64,000 bases of DNA from Siphonodentalium dalli (Eukaryota > Mollusca > Scaphopoda > Gadilida > Siphonodentaliidae): NCBI GenBank assembly GCA_032622095.1, contig CP136061.1, forward strand, positions 214,488,373-214,552,372, written 5' to 3'. Of the stretch, positions 34,367-46,069 are shown piece after piece. Both the position numbers and the translations under genes were made by a program. The first letter of the stretch is position 1, and every line of letters starts with the position of its first letter. The notes under the pieces are model-generated. The model did not search any database. It saw nothing but the letters and a program-made list of their open reading frames with translations, and was not told the DNA's origin.

Positions 34367-37090
34367 TGGTGTTCGCATACATTCAGGAAGCTCCTGTTCG
34401 CATACATTCAGGAAACAGCTTTTTTAGGGCTTTCAACAAAAGGAAAGTTCAACGGCAAACCGCATCAAACTGTTTATTTGAAGTAAGCGGTTCCACGCTT
34501 AGAGACCCACAGGCGGCAATTGAAGCATGGTCATCTTATTATGAGAACCTCTATTCCCCATTAAAATCTAACGATTTTGACGAAAAACACTTTTCATATG
34601 TTAACGCTGAAATAGAGAACATACGCTCGTCGCACGGATATAGCGATCTTGATGCCGATTTATGTTTCAATGTATCTATTGATGAAGTACAATATGTACT
34701 GCACAATGCCAAGAAAGGCAAGGCTCCTGGATTAGACACCTTAAGTTATGAACATATAATTTATGGTGGAGAGCGCCTGCAGAGCACAGTTGCAACATTA
34801 ATGTCCAAAATAGTTGAACTCAACCATGTCCCAGCACGAGCCAAACTCGGCCTTATGGTACCGCTTTTCAAAGGAGGCAATAAATCCAAAAAACAATTTG
34901 ATAATTATCGTGCTATTACATTGCTCCCTGTTCTATATAAAAAATTTGAAAAAATTATTTTGAACCGTCTTGAAACCTTTTCAACAGATCTCATCAAAGT
35001 ACATCCACTACAGCATGGATTTCAAAAAGGTGTTAGCTGCCTCACGTCGTCCTTCATAATTCATGAAAGTATCGCCTTCACGGCCGAAAATCACAGCCCA
35101 CTGTTTGCTTGTTTTTTAGATGTCCGTAAAGCATTTGACACAGTTTGGATTCACGGTCTCCTGCTCAAACTCTATCAACGTGGATTCGCTGGTAAAATAT
35201 GGCATATTATCTTTGTTAAGTGGAATAAAATGCTCTGTTCAATTCAATGGTTCGATTTCGCGATACGTCGATATACAACTTGGAACGCGTCAAGGAAGTA
35301 TACTCTCCCCCTTATTTTACATGATCTTCATCGATGAGCTAATTTTCCAACTTGAAAACAGTCACCATGGTTTGCGAGTGGGCTCTGCGTGTTGCGCATC
35401 TCCAACCCAAGCCGATGATATGACTCTCTTGTCTCTAACCTCTTCTGGCCTCCAAACTTTGTGTGACCTATGCAGTTCATACAGTCAGAAATGGAGATTC
35501 AAATACAACCAGGATAAATGCAAAGTAGTCATCTTTAATGAACCATCTTCCTTACAAAAATCCCGAGAAACAGTTGTATGGATTATAAATAATGAACACG
35601 TGTCGGAATCAGATCAGGTCACACACCTTGGAATCCCATTACAAAACATTAACATGGGCAACCATCTAACTGATCACATATGCCACAAAATACGCTCTAC
35701 GTATCTCATGTTAAGTAACGCTGGTATGTATGCCGGTGGCATAACGCCCCTCAGTTCAAATACTTTGTACAACACTGTAGTTTTACCCAAAGGCCTATAT
35801 GGGTCTGAATTCCTTTGCGGCATATCATTGACAAATGAAAACTCACTGGAAAAAGTTCACAGATTTTGCTTAAAACAAATTCAAGGACTCCCTTATAGGG
35901 CGCGCACAGATGTGGTACAAGGCTTGCTAGGACTATCCTCTCTATCAGCAGTTATTGACAAGAGAAAACTTAGTCTGCTTGGATGTCTTTGCAGGACGGC
36001 ACATGAAAAGACATCGAAAACGATTTTCATGTTCCGTCTTAAGAGTCACATTCAACAACCTAATTGTAATGCATCGTTTATTTCAGAAATCATGAGAATT
36101 CTTGACAACTATAACCTCACACCCTATCTAACATCATTTCTAGAAGAAGGACACTTCCCATCCAAGGAGACATGGAAATCCCTCATAGTAACAAAAATCA
36201 AACAATCAAGTCATGGCAGACAAGATTACGAAATGAACATTCCCTTGTCCCATTCGCAAATAATCATAGTTCACTGTCAATTTCACCTCTTTGGCTAGCA
36301 TGCAGAAGCTATCCTCAACATAAGCTTGAATTTCTAGAAATAGCCAAAATCCTGGCCCGGGCCTTGTCCCCAGTACACGGAAAGTGTCAGATATGTCATA
36401 AACTTTTTGAAAACGAAATCGAGCATGCAATTCTCTTGTGTCCCGCCTTAGCCGAAACAAGAATTGAAATATGGTTCAACGTCATAGAGGATTTCGGTAT
36501 ACCATGTTTCTTATATATTGACAACTTGAACCCCAGATCAGTTGATGATATTTCTTGCATGTATCCCGCCATCCGTTCGCGACTTCGTAAATGATATTAA
36601 GCAATTCGCCTTGTTTCTTGCTCGCAATGCATTCAAGCTGTGGAACATATATTCGGATCTGATGCGGCTAGAATCTGTGGACTAAATGGATCACATATAA
36701 ACAGCTCACGAACCGCTCTGATCGGAGACAGAAAACAAGATATACATGAATAATTTGTATTTAGTCGGAGTGGCATCTAACTAAACGTGATAATAACTCA
36801 ACAACTCTATAACGCAAATAAAGCTATATCGCAGACAACTCCGTCTATCTCCATCAGACAGATACTTTATCCAGGTGACGTGTTCCGCGAAATTATAAAT
36901 ACACGAGGCCAACAGTTGCAATGCACATATCTCATTGAATTTGTATTGCGCATATTTTGTGTATAAAACCATGTGATAAATTGATGTTTATTTTTGTCAC
37001 CAATATGTTGAAACTCTAAACTTGTGTATGATGTATAATGTTAAACTCTCCGTTGCGGAGGAAATAAAGGTATATATAAAATAAGAATGA
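34367..37090 (+). mobile_element. LINE-D, 5'-truncated non-LTR retrotransposon of another lineage
   Basis: The endonuclease is missing; the element starts in the linker, next to the palindrome at 34295-34363. Reading frames for RT and C-terminus follow, with frameshifts, to TAA at 36683-36685. A likely 3' UTR ends near GGAGGAAATAAAGG (about 37056-37070). The two ATTCAGGAA repeats at 34380-34415 mark the ragged 5' edge. Confidence 0.8.
34400..36685 (+). pseudogene. LINE-D reverse transcriptase and C-terminus, frameshifted
   Basis: Frame 1 (to about 35210) has GKAPGLDTLSYEHI, NYRAITLLPVLYKKFEKI, HGFQKGVSCLTSSF and CFLDVRKAFDTVW. After a one-base shift: LGTRQGSILSPLFYMIFIDEL and, at the catalytic position, QADD (35408-35419) instead of YADD, then KWRFKYNQDKCKVVIFNE. 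Another shift near 36170 leads to CQICHKLFENEIEHAILLC, a C-terminal Cys/His motif, and a third near 36590 to the stop. Gln before ADD also occurs, as I recall, in related invertebrate LINEs, so it may be lineage-specific rather than a mutation. Clearly distinct from LINE-A, -B and -C. Confidence 0.85.
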
Positions 37091-37265
37091 AAACATACTT
37101 GTAATCACCACCATTCAATCGTACGTCGCTGGCATAGCGAAAATACACACAACATCCCACCAGTTTCACGCTGAAAGCTTGTACAAAAGACCAAAACTTG
37201 GAGCGCTCTTTATCGGCTTCCTTTTGGCCAATGGAATCATGGACGTCCTTTGTAACAGGCGCATG

Positions 37266-37510
37266 CCTTGAAATAGGGTGTCTGTCATTTGCAGAATGAG
37301 CTCCCCGGAGGGTGAATTTAGTGATGCTACCCCGAATAGCGGGCTAGCATCACCAAATTCACCCTCTGAGAACCTCATTCTGCTGAGGTGTAAGCAGAAT
37401 GAGGTCCCCAGGGGTGAATTTGGTGATGCTAGCCCGCTATGCGGGGTAGCATCACTAAATTCACCCTCTGGGGACCTCATTCTGCAAATGACAGACACCC
37501 TATTTCAAGG
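37266..37510. repeat. Nested palindrome: two self-palindromic units inside a 245-bp inverted repeat
   Basis: CCTTGAAATAGGGTGTCTGT at 37266 is mirrored by ACAGACACCCTATTTCAAGG ending at 37510. Inside are two units, 37291-37383 and 37394-37485. Each begins GCAGAATGAG, ends CTCATTCTGC, and is itself a hairpin around CCCGAATAGCGGGC or AGCCCGCTATGCGGG. Each unit can therefore fold alone, or the pair can fold together. No coding potential. Confidence 0.88.
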
Positions 37511-37591
37511 CTATAACAGGCGACCATTCGATTGTTTGCAAACCATCAAACCTTTTTTCGAAAGGAGATATCTGGCCATCAAAACATTCTG

Positions 37592-37616
37592 TTAAAGGCA
37601 CGGGCGGCGTTCGTTG
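37592..37616 (+). mobile_element. MITE-B terminal fragment
   Basis: TTAAAGGCACGGGCGGCGTT followed by CGTTG is the MITE-B left end, but the sequence then diverges. MITE-A follows 33 bp later. A deletion or nested insertion remnant. Confidence 0.6.
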
Positions 37617-37648
37617 ATTTTTTTGGTTTGAATTATTTTTGGGTATGC

Positions 37649-38156
37649 TTAAAGGCACGTGCGGCCTTGGCGGTGGGTATCCTGTGAAAATATATCCACC
37701 CGTCAAAAACCGCCACAAACAGAAAGAACATCAAAATGTAGATAGACTTTGTCCGTATACAAATAAGAAATATCGCATAAACAGTATGTTATGGTCATAT
37801 GTTTGACCATTGTTATGTAAACAACAGCATAAAAAGTTACTTTTCTGGTGTCTGTTTATATTATGATGGTAAACATAAAGAGCGTTCTTTGTTGGTGAAT
37901 ACCTGATGTGGAACTAATAAAGAGCGTGTATGGCATTTGTGTGTGATTAGCCAGTATAGCATTGTGCTGTCTTCTGTAACGCAATCAGACTCTTGCTTAT
38001 ATAGGTAAAATATAGTAGGTCTTTATGATAACATGCTATTTACGCAATGGTCATGGTATATATGAACGGAACTGTTTGCGTTTTAGTGTTTTTCTGTTTA
38101 CGGTGTTTGGAACAAATATGAATATTTTCGACAATTAAGGCCGCACGTGCCTTTAA
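37649..38156 (-). mobile_element. MITE-A copy 3
   Basis: TTAA at 37649-37652 and 38153-38156; both terminal repeats are intact (AGGCACGTGCGGCCTT and its mirror). It lies in the opposite orientation to copy 2 and is very similar to it along the length, implying recent spread. Confidence 0.92.
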
Positions 38157-38378
38157 GCATGCTATAGCGAATTTAAAAACAAACTGGATAAAACCTTAGG
38201 GGCATGTTATAACTCAAAACTATCACCAATTATTCATAGTAATAATTTTGATGCCCATGAAAAACGTAAGATTCCCTGGCACTAAACCTATAAAATAAGT
38301 CTATTAAAGAGTATAAGAAAAAATTATTAAAATTGTAAAAAATTGTGAAAAATAATAACAAATGATGAATTTGTTTAG

Positions 38379-38498
38379 GCCAATGTATGATCTTATATAT
38401 GTGAGGCGATCCATGGTCGACTCGCATATATAAGAGAATGCATTGGCACAGGGTATATGCGTTGATACAAAAATCTGACTTGGCACTGAAAGGGTTAA
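38379..38498 (-). mobile_element. MITE-E right part with inner palindrome
   Basis: The inner palindrome (38379-38447) is followed by GGCACAGGGTAT and then CACTGAAAGGG-TTAA, the right terminus also seen at 49977-50026. The left end is replaced by an A-rich stretch. The terminal TTAA (38495-38498) is also the left target site of the adjoining MITE-B. Confidence 0.7.
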
Positions 38499-39020
38499 AG
38501 GCACGGGCGGCGTTCGTTGCAGAAATATTCATATTTGTTCAAATCGCCATCAACAAAAGGAATATTAAAATATATATAGTTTTGTTCATATGCCAAACAT
38601 AATCAGCGCGTAAATAGTATATTGTCGTCAAGACGTACGATGGTGTACGTAAATAAGAGCCTGCTCGTGTAACGGAAGTTGTGCTTCTGTTTACACAACA
38701 CCGCGCAATTCTATTGGTTAATCACACAAAAATGATATAAACGCTCTTTATTATTTCCATATCAGAAAAACGGTAACAAATAACGCTCTTTATGTTTACC
38801 ATATCCGGATCTAAACAAAAGCCAGGAAACGTAACGTTTTTTGCTTTTGTTTACATAACAAAGGAAATACAATTGACACTAACATACTGTTTATGCCATA
38901 TTTCTGATTGGTATAATAACAGTTTGTCTATATTTTACTATTATTTCTGTTTATGGCGGTTTTTGACCGAGGTGAATATTTTAACAGCATACCCACCGCC
39001 AACGCCGCCCGTATCTTTAA
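38495..39020 (+). mobile_element. MITE-B copy 1
   Basis: TTAA at 38495-38498 and 39017-39020. Ends AGGCACGGGCGGCGTTCGTT and its imperfect mirror AACGCCGCCCGTATCT. The interior shares ACGCTCTTTAT, GTTTACATAAC and ATGGCGGTTTTTGAC with MITE-A, so A and B are sister families. Confidence 0.92.
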
Positions 39021-39086
39021 TGGGCTCATGTGTCCGATCTAATTATTTTCTGGCATTGAAATCGTATATATATATATGCACCCTGG

Positions 39087-39560
39087 TTAAAGGCCCACTT
39101 AGTTTTCGAACCCCCAGATAATTTTATATAAAATGTATCCATAGTATATACCATTTGAAAGAGGAAGCTCCAAAACATTGTATTATCAACTTATTCGGTG
39201 TAATAAACTGTGAACATGTTGTTTTTGTTGAGATTCCGACTTGGTGTTCTGTGCTCAAGTTTCATTATTTTCAACGGAAGGGGAATAACACTGTATCTTA
39301 TGATATAGAGTTATTCCCATTCAATTGAGCATACATTTTTATTTTGAATTATGTTGCATTCTAGGTTCAATAACTGGGGAAATCTTTTTTGATTTCGGTT
39401 TTTTCTATTTCGCTATGGGCATCTCCTGAGACACAGACATTTCAAATGGTAATAAATTATAGTATATTAATAACATGTTATGGCATAGATTGTTATTAAA
39501 ACCTATTTCAGGGCACTATAAACAAATAATCGATCACTCGAAAATTAAGTGGGCCTTTAA
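39087..39560 (+). mobile_element. MITE-D, full-length
   Basis: TTAA at 39087-39090 and 39557-39560. Inverted ends AGGCCCACTTAGTTTTCGA and TCGAAAATTAAGTGGGCCT. The interior is AT-rich and non-coding. A truncated second copy lies at 56838-57030 in reverse orientation. Confidence 0.9.
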
Positions 39561-40022
39561 ATGTTCCTGCTAAGTAGCTATGGTGCTGGTGGCTATTGTT
39601 CAATTGATATGTTGTTGGTGGCGCAAAATGCACCGTTATTAAGTTTAAGTTGTAATGTTCACGGCATTTAGCTGATACGAACGAATGGAGAAACGGCCAT
39701 TATGTTTATAAAACATTGAAAAACATATATATTGTAAATTATTTAAATAATGACATAGGTTGTTGCAAATTGATCATAATCAAAATGGATATGCGTGTCA
39801 TTTTGCAAACAAATGAGAAGCCATATATATTTTGTTAAGAGTAGCCATGTATAGATGTCCATGAATTCTTCGTGCACGCACTAGCTTTTTCTTCTAACGA
39901 TCCTATTAGCTCAACTTTAAAAACAAAAATAACACTACATTTTCTTAACAGCATCAATTTGCCATACCAGCATCATAGCAATTCAGCAGGACACAGCAGT
40001 AGCATAGCATTAAAGACCCTGT
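39561..40022. other. Unassigned AT-rich spacer between MITEs
   Basis: No gene or element end recognised; CATCATAGCAATTCAGCAGG near 39971 is unremarkable. Confidence 0.4.
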
Positions 40023-40091
40023 GCCATTGCATTCTCTTATATATGCGAGTCGACAATAGGTCGCCTCGCATATATAAGAGAATGCATTGGC
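40023..40091. repeat. MITE-E type inner palindrome, copy 4
   Basis: Same arms and flank polarity as the copy at 33409 (CCCTGTG on the left, CTAACAATT on the right). A short ATTTTCTTACATTATTTAA minisatellite stub leads into MITE-B. Confidence 0.85.
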
Positions 40092-40135
40092 CTAACAATT
40101 TTTTTATAAATTTTTATAACATTTTCTTACATTAT

Positions 40136-40664
40136 TTAAAGGCACGGACGGCGTTCGTTGCAGAAATATTCATATTTGTTCAAATCGCCATCAACAGAAG
40201 GAATATTAAAATATATATAGTTTTGTTCATATGCCAAACATAATCAGCGCGTAAATAGTATATTTTCGTCAAGGCGTACGATGGTGTACGTATACAAGAG
40301 CCTGCTCGTGTTACAGAAATTTTGCTTCTGTTTACATAACACAGCGCAATTTTATTGGTTAATCACACACAAATTATATAAACGCTCTTTATTATTTTCA
40401 TATCAGGAAAGCAGTAACAAATAACGCTCTTTATGTTTACCATATCCGGATCTAAACAAAAGCCAGGTTCTGTAACGTTTTTTGCTTTTGTTTACATAAC
40501 AAAGGAAAAACATTTGACAATAACATACTGTTTATGTCATATTTCTTATCGGTATAATAAGTACAAAGCTGTCTATATTTTACTATTATTTCTGTTTATG
40601 GCGGTTTTTGACGGATGTGAATATTTTAACAGCATACCCACCGCCAACCCACCCGTATCTTTAA
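40136..40664 (+). mobile_element. MITE-B copy 2
   Basis: TTAA at 40136-40139 and 40661-40664. Left end AGGCACGGACGGCGTTCGTT, right end ACCCACCCGTATCT. Inserted in the ATTCTTTAA-like edge that follows the palindrome, as MITE-A copy 2 is at 33523. Confidence 0.9.
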
Positions 40665-41050
40665 CAGGACGACTTAACCAGAGGTAATATGGTGTTTTAT
40701 TGAGCCACATCAGACAGGGCACCTTTAACTCATACTTATCTCCCCTATATCAATACCGTTACGAAGGGCACTCACGCCTACAATTTAATACAATAAGTGT
40801 ATTGACCGCCAATAGACTCGTGTGTGCGATTGGAATACTTTAGTCAAACAAGGACCATTTTATCAGTCTAAAGCTATTCAAATCAGCTGCATAGAATTCC
40901 ATAACTGGCGGGGTAAATAATCGATAGCTAAATTACCCGACATGGCCTCGGCAGTTGCCAAGTAAATTGTAAACAAAAGTCGTTCACTTTCGGTACAGAA
41001 GACGTGATATTTTTCATTTTATCTTGCGATAAATTCTGTCAGTGTTCACA

Positions 41051-41063
41051 ATGTCGGACTCAG
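41051..41063 (+). CDS. Putative first coding exon of a death-domain gene
   Basis: ATGTCGGACTCAG is followed directly by GTGAGT, a strong splice donor, giving Met-Ser-Asp-Ser plus one base (phase 1). The acceptor at 46918/46919 is also phase 1, and joining the two gives a protein beginning MSDSGPPKRRENAVLSDG. The exon is too short to judge from composition. The link to the exon at 46919 is inferred from phase and strand alone. The sequence just upstream (40665-41050) is the presumed promoter/5' UTR, but no TATA box was recognised. Confidence 0.5.
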
Positions 41064-41806
41064 GTGAGTTATAGAATATGCTTCCTTCTTTCGTTCATGT
41101 TCGGACAATTATTATTGTCTATGTATGTCAATACATCTCATGCACCCATATTAAGTACAGGAGGTCAAGTGACCAATTTTGAATGGGCATTTCCATGCAA
41201 ATCTCCGCAGCAAAAGTTACAGAGTTGTAAATATTTCTAGGTGTGACTTTGTGCGGTATTGAAAACAAGACACATTTATCTGGCGGGTCGGTTTGTAATT
41301 TGTTCCATTAGAATGTTGATTTATTTAATTTTTAACTTTGTATTGATTTTTCAAAAATAGGTCAAGTGTTGTATTTCCAGAAAAAAAAATTCTCAAAAAA
41401 AATTATATAAAAAAATGCCTATTTAGTATTTACCAATCCCAGCCGCCAGTTAAATGTTATGTCTGTTGGTGATATGTCTGCTTTAGTACCCAGACAATTG
41501 CTTCATGTATAACTTTTGCTCGGGAGATTTTCATGGAAATCCCCATTCAAAATTGGTCACTTGACCACCTCCTTAAGTGGGTGGTCAAGCTAATTTGCTA
41601 TGATGTTGGTGGGTCCTGCTGAATTAATATGATGTCGGTATGGCAATATGATGCTGTTAAGAAAACAAACCGTTATGTTTTTTTCTAATGTTGTCATTTC
41701 CACTGCTTTCGGATCAAGCTATTATTTGTGCGTTACTCCATGTATTATACATGTATACCAGAACATTTCAGCAACAAAGAACTATATCAACCAATTGATT
41801 ATTTTG

Positions 41807-42278
41807 TTAAAGGTACTCAATCCGATCAAGCACCCCTAAATTACTATTTCTTTGGCTTCGGGTGTAAAAAATATATGATTCGAGTCGAGGAACCCACCCT
41901 TCAAAGCTCAGAGTGATCAGATATCGATTTTTGAAATGTGTTAATTTTTGGAGATGTGGGCCATTTCCACGTCTCAAACGGACAGATTACGGACAAATTG
42001 CGGGTGTAAGATGGATAACTCTAAAACAAGTGGTTATTATCGTTAATAATAATCACTTGATTTTAGAGTTATCCATCTTACACCCGCAATTTGTTCGTAA
42101 TTTGTCCGTTTGAGACGTGGAAATGCCCACATCTCCAAAAATTAACACATTTTCAAAAATCGATATCTGATCACTCTGAGCTTTGAAGGATGGGTTCCTC
42201 GACTCGAATCAAATATTTTTACCCCCAAATCCAAAGAATAGTAATTTAGGAGCGTCTAATCGGATTGAGTACCTTTAA
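41807..42278. mobile_element. MITE-C, full fold-back copy
   Basis: TTAA at 41807-41810 and 42275-42278. The two halves are inverted copies of each other almost to the centre (around 42040), arms of about 225 bp. Ends are AGGTACTCAATCCGATCAAG and its imperfect mirror ATCGGATTGAGTACCT. The RNA would fold into one long hairpin. No coding potential. Confidence 0.93.
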
Positions 42279-42522
42279 TCAAATATCTAGTTTCAAAGAA
42301 GCCAGGGTTTTACTGCTTATGCTCACGTAAAGCCCAAATATCATCTGGTTGGGGCTTAAGAGAGCATTTGTGCCTTCCTTGGAATTAGTAGCAACTATTA
42401 AAGAGCGTTTTCAACTATCTGGTGTAGTGTACGCTTATTCTCGTTGCATTCAGAACAACAATGTTTCCAGGGATCATCATCACGCGTGTGTGTCTGCATG
42501 GATATGACGAGCTGTCTCACCC

Positions 42523-42592
42523 CACGCCCGATAACCCTAAAGGCTGGTGGCTGTGGGTAGGCATGTTGCTGTAGTGATATTGTGTGGCGGTT
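42523..42592 (+). repeat. Inverted repeat pair, member 1
   Basis: CACGCCCGATAACCCTAAAG through GTGGCGG is repeated in reverse at 45936-46003 with about 6 mismatches over 70 bp. The two are 3.4 kb apart in the same putative intron and could be ends of a dispersed repeat. Confidence 0.75.
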
Positions 42593-43649
42593 TTCACACG
42601 TGTGCTCAGAATTTTAGGAAAATCATAAAATCTGGAATCCACCCGGCTAGAACGCTTATGGCATTAGATAGGACCATGACTGGTGTATTCATACACCATT
42701 TGTGATAGCCGTGTGCCTTTAGATATATTTTTTATTACTTAATTTGTCGAATTTTACAACCGGTTTTTGTCGTTTATCAAAGAAACTACCTAATATAAAT
42801 GGTAGAAATCTCGATATGTAGGCTTCATGTACACATGTCACTAGATGCACATTCCATTGATACAATGAAACCAAAATCCACAATAAAAGACATATTTTTC
42901 GTGAAAAAATATCGATTTTCCTGAGTGTCATATCACAAATTTATGACAGGCATATTGCCTCCGCAGATAGGCTCATGGCAAAGCACAAACTTGTTATGAT
43001 AGCCAAGTGGCATTGTTGATAGGCACGTTGTAAATATTGACCAAGCTCCAATTTAGCACTTTAAAGCCAACAATATGCAACTTCTGGCATATATTATTTT
43101 ATAAATACACTCTGGAATGATTATTCATTCATATAAAATAGACAGAACCACACATATGTGTGCATGACGTGAAAATTAACGGACGAGTTTGTTACGCGGA
43201 ATGTTACAACGTTACAACGATGATTCGCGAGTTGTAACTTGCAGCATAATTAAATTTTCTCACCACGCACACATAATGTGTGGTTGTATTTTATTACACA
43301 CCCACTAGAACTATTCAACATCGAGATTTAGCGTTTATTGATTCGTTTCTGTCGTAATTTATAGCCATTTTTATCAAACTGATAGGCGACTTTATTAATA
43401 AAGTTTGTAGTTCTTGTTCAAAAGATAAAGTTGACGTAATTTGTGACTGGTGACGTCGACGTTTTCCGTATTGTATACGTGTTGAATACGTTGGTAAAGA
43501 TATTGTATGGGGTACACACTGCTCAATATAAGAAAATTAACACAACGATTCATCTAGATCGGGCTCTATTTCTTCTGGTTCCGACATTATTTTAGCTTCT
43601 TTCTGAAATAGATAATTGAGCGGAGCCTGAGTCAGATATAAATACAATT

Positions 43650-44060
43650 GGACCACTGTAAATCGTTGGCATTTTTTGTCAATACCGTGGGGCAGGTTGG
43701 GTACGAAGTAGGTACAAAGTGTCGGCTCTTTCACTAATGGCCTTCTAACGTCCACCATTTCTGAGATATGCATTACAGTTTAAACGGAAGTTGCAAAACC
43801 CGTCCAAATTTGTGCTATTATTTCATAATAAACTGAATAAATACTAATTATTTCTAAGTTTTAATACATTTTATCAGATTTATTGACTAATTTCTGCATT
43901 TAGAAGCAGAATCTTAGATTTAAGTGTCAGAAAATCTGAAATCATCCCGCGATGACAACTCGATGTTTTTTTTCTTCATATGATATCGTACTCGGTGAAT
44001 TTTAGACGCACCCAAAAACCTGCCCCACGGTATTGACAAAAACATTTACCACTATAAATG
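43650..44060. repeat. Inverted repeat, about 50-bp arms, 310-bp loop
   Basis: TTTTTGTCAATACCGTGGGG plus CAGGTT at about 43673-43698 pairs with AACCTGCCCCACGGTATTGACAAAAA at about 44018-44043, and weaker pairing extends outward (ACCACTGTAAAT / ATTTACCACTAT). It may be a small inverted-repeat transposon. A target duplication was not recognised. Confidence 0.65.
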
Positions 44061-44416
44061 CACACGAAATATCACGGCGATTCCTCCTATATATAGCCAA
44101 TGAGACAACAGCGACCACTCGATTAAGTTAACGCCCCACACACATTTGTATTATTGCTCGGTGCTCCTGTTTATGTATATGCGGCATAACTGGGTCATGG
44201 TCCAGGTCCACTATATGTATGCTCTAGCTATACAGGTTCTAGCGTACCCTAATGTTCGCACCTGATATTTCTCTGAGCCCAATGTCTTTACCAATATTGA
44301 TACCACATAAAATTATGTATAACAAGAGATGGACTGTCGTCCGGTGCATACCCCCTCGTGGCATACCCCCTCGTGTGGGCATATCTATAACTTATGAGGG
44401 CTATACTCAGACAGAT

Positions 44417-44938
44417 GGACCCAAACACCAGCATTTTCATATAAACAAAGATGAGTAACTATAGAACAATAAAAACAAAACAAACATTTGAATGTGCCAT
44501 TAAATGTCCTCATAGTGGTGAACATCTATACAAAATTTCATTGAGATCCGAGCATTACTGTTCAAGTTATGACCTGAACAGACATCGGATGGACCAAACA
44601 ACCAACATTTCCAGATAAACAAAGATGAATAACTCTAGAATGCAAAAGCAGAACAGAACAATGGAACCATCTATTGAATGTCCTCATAGTAGTGAACATC
44701 CATACCAAATTTCATTGAGATCCCAGCACAACTGTTGAAGTTACGACATGAACAGACACCAGACGGACCAAAAAGCCAACATTTCCAGATAAACAAAGAT
44801 GAATAACTCCAGAATGGAAAATCCGAACAAAACGATGGAACCCTCTTTTTAATGTCCTCATAGTAGTGAACATCCATACCAAATTACATTGAGATCCGAG
44901 CACTACTGTTCAAGTTATGACATGAACAGACCTCGGAC
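44417..44938. repeat. 174-bp tandem repeat, three units
   Basis: Units start at GGACC(A/C)AA: 44417, 44591 and 44765, exactly 174 bp apart. Each contains CATTTCCAGATAAACAAAGA and AATGTCCTCATAGTAGTGAA. The array ends in ACGTACGTACGGACGCACGG and GACAGACAGG, then CCCCCC/GGGGGG runs at 44980-45002. Probably the internal minisatellite of a dispersed element. Confidence 0.88.
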
Positions 44939-45935
44939 GTACGTACGGACGCACGGACAGACAGGTGCAAAACAGTATACCCCCCTTTAAAAAAAGGGGG
45001 GGGTATAACTATTAGCTACATTTAGCATTGGCGGGACATTGAATTATTGTTAATAGCATCGTATGCTGTTATTTATTTTTGTGCGGTTTATATTCCATAA
45101 ACCGGCGTAGACATGAATCGTTCTGGTCGAAGAGAAAACAAAAACAAACATATGAACGCCATTCTTTCGCAGAACGCCAAAAATAAAACCGGCTATAAAT
45201 GGTAGCTATATTATCTATATGTAGTGGACCATGACCATTCAGCCTGAAAACTGCACAAAGCTGGCATGGCTCATTTTTTTACATTAAAATATGCTGAATA
45301 GTTTGGGCTATACTTTCCCCATTTTCAATTAAAACCCAATTTTGCAAGTTTGTCACAGTTAAAACGTTTTACATTACAACTGCCAGTATTTAGTTCTTGG
45401 AAATAAGTAGTGTATGTTTCCTGACTCATGGACGATGTGAATTTACAACACTGTGAATAATATAGCATCATAAAAGCGTTTTTTCTCAGACTAAAACCAC
45501 TATTGATCATTGTACTACATGCGTATCTGTGTTTGCCATATGTCTATCCCCGCGGTGTTTGGCTATTCAATATGCCTACCACAAAATATTGACGGGACAG
45601 TATGTCAAATAGCTTTTTTAAACTGAAAAATGCATTATTTGAGTTCGCAGTCATGTTTGTCTTGTCACTGAGATACTATACCACATGTATCCACGAAAAT
45701 AACTTACAAATCGACATGCTGAGCAAATTTGGGAGTCTGTTTACTTTGAAAGTTTGAAAAAGTCGACAAAATCCGAGATATTTTGTCTTCAAACAACGTA
45801 TTCTACAATGCCAAATTGTTACCAAGAAGTTCAACTTATAAATCAGACATTACTGCATCTGACGTGATAAAAAAATCTGACCTTTTACAGCGTATTTGAT
45901 CAATTATAATCTAAAACATACCTTGGTTGCGAAAC

Positions 45936-46003
45936 CCGCCACGCAATATCACCACAGCAATATGCCTACCCACAGCCACCAGCCTATAGGGTTATCGGGC
46001 GTG
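45936..46003 (-). repeat. Inverted repeat pair, member 2
   Basis: Mirror copy of 42523-42592 (CCGCCACGCAATATCACCAC through CGGGCGTG), followed at once by a C16 homopolymer at 46007-46022. Confidence 0.75.
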
Positions 46004-46069
46004 CAACCCCCCCCCCCCCCCCAAACTTTTATTTAAAAAAATCAAGTTTCAGTTGGACATTTCGTGCTG

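Noticed and set aside
41004-41240. 78-codon frame covering the putative first exon
   Set aside because: It is in a different frame from MSDS and runs through the splice donor, so it is intronic read-through.
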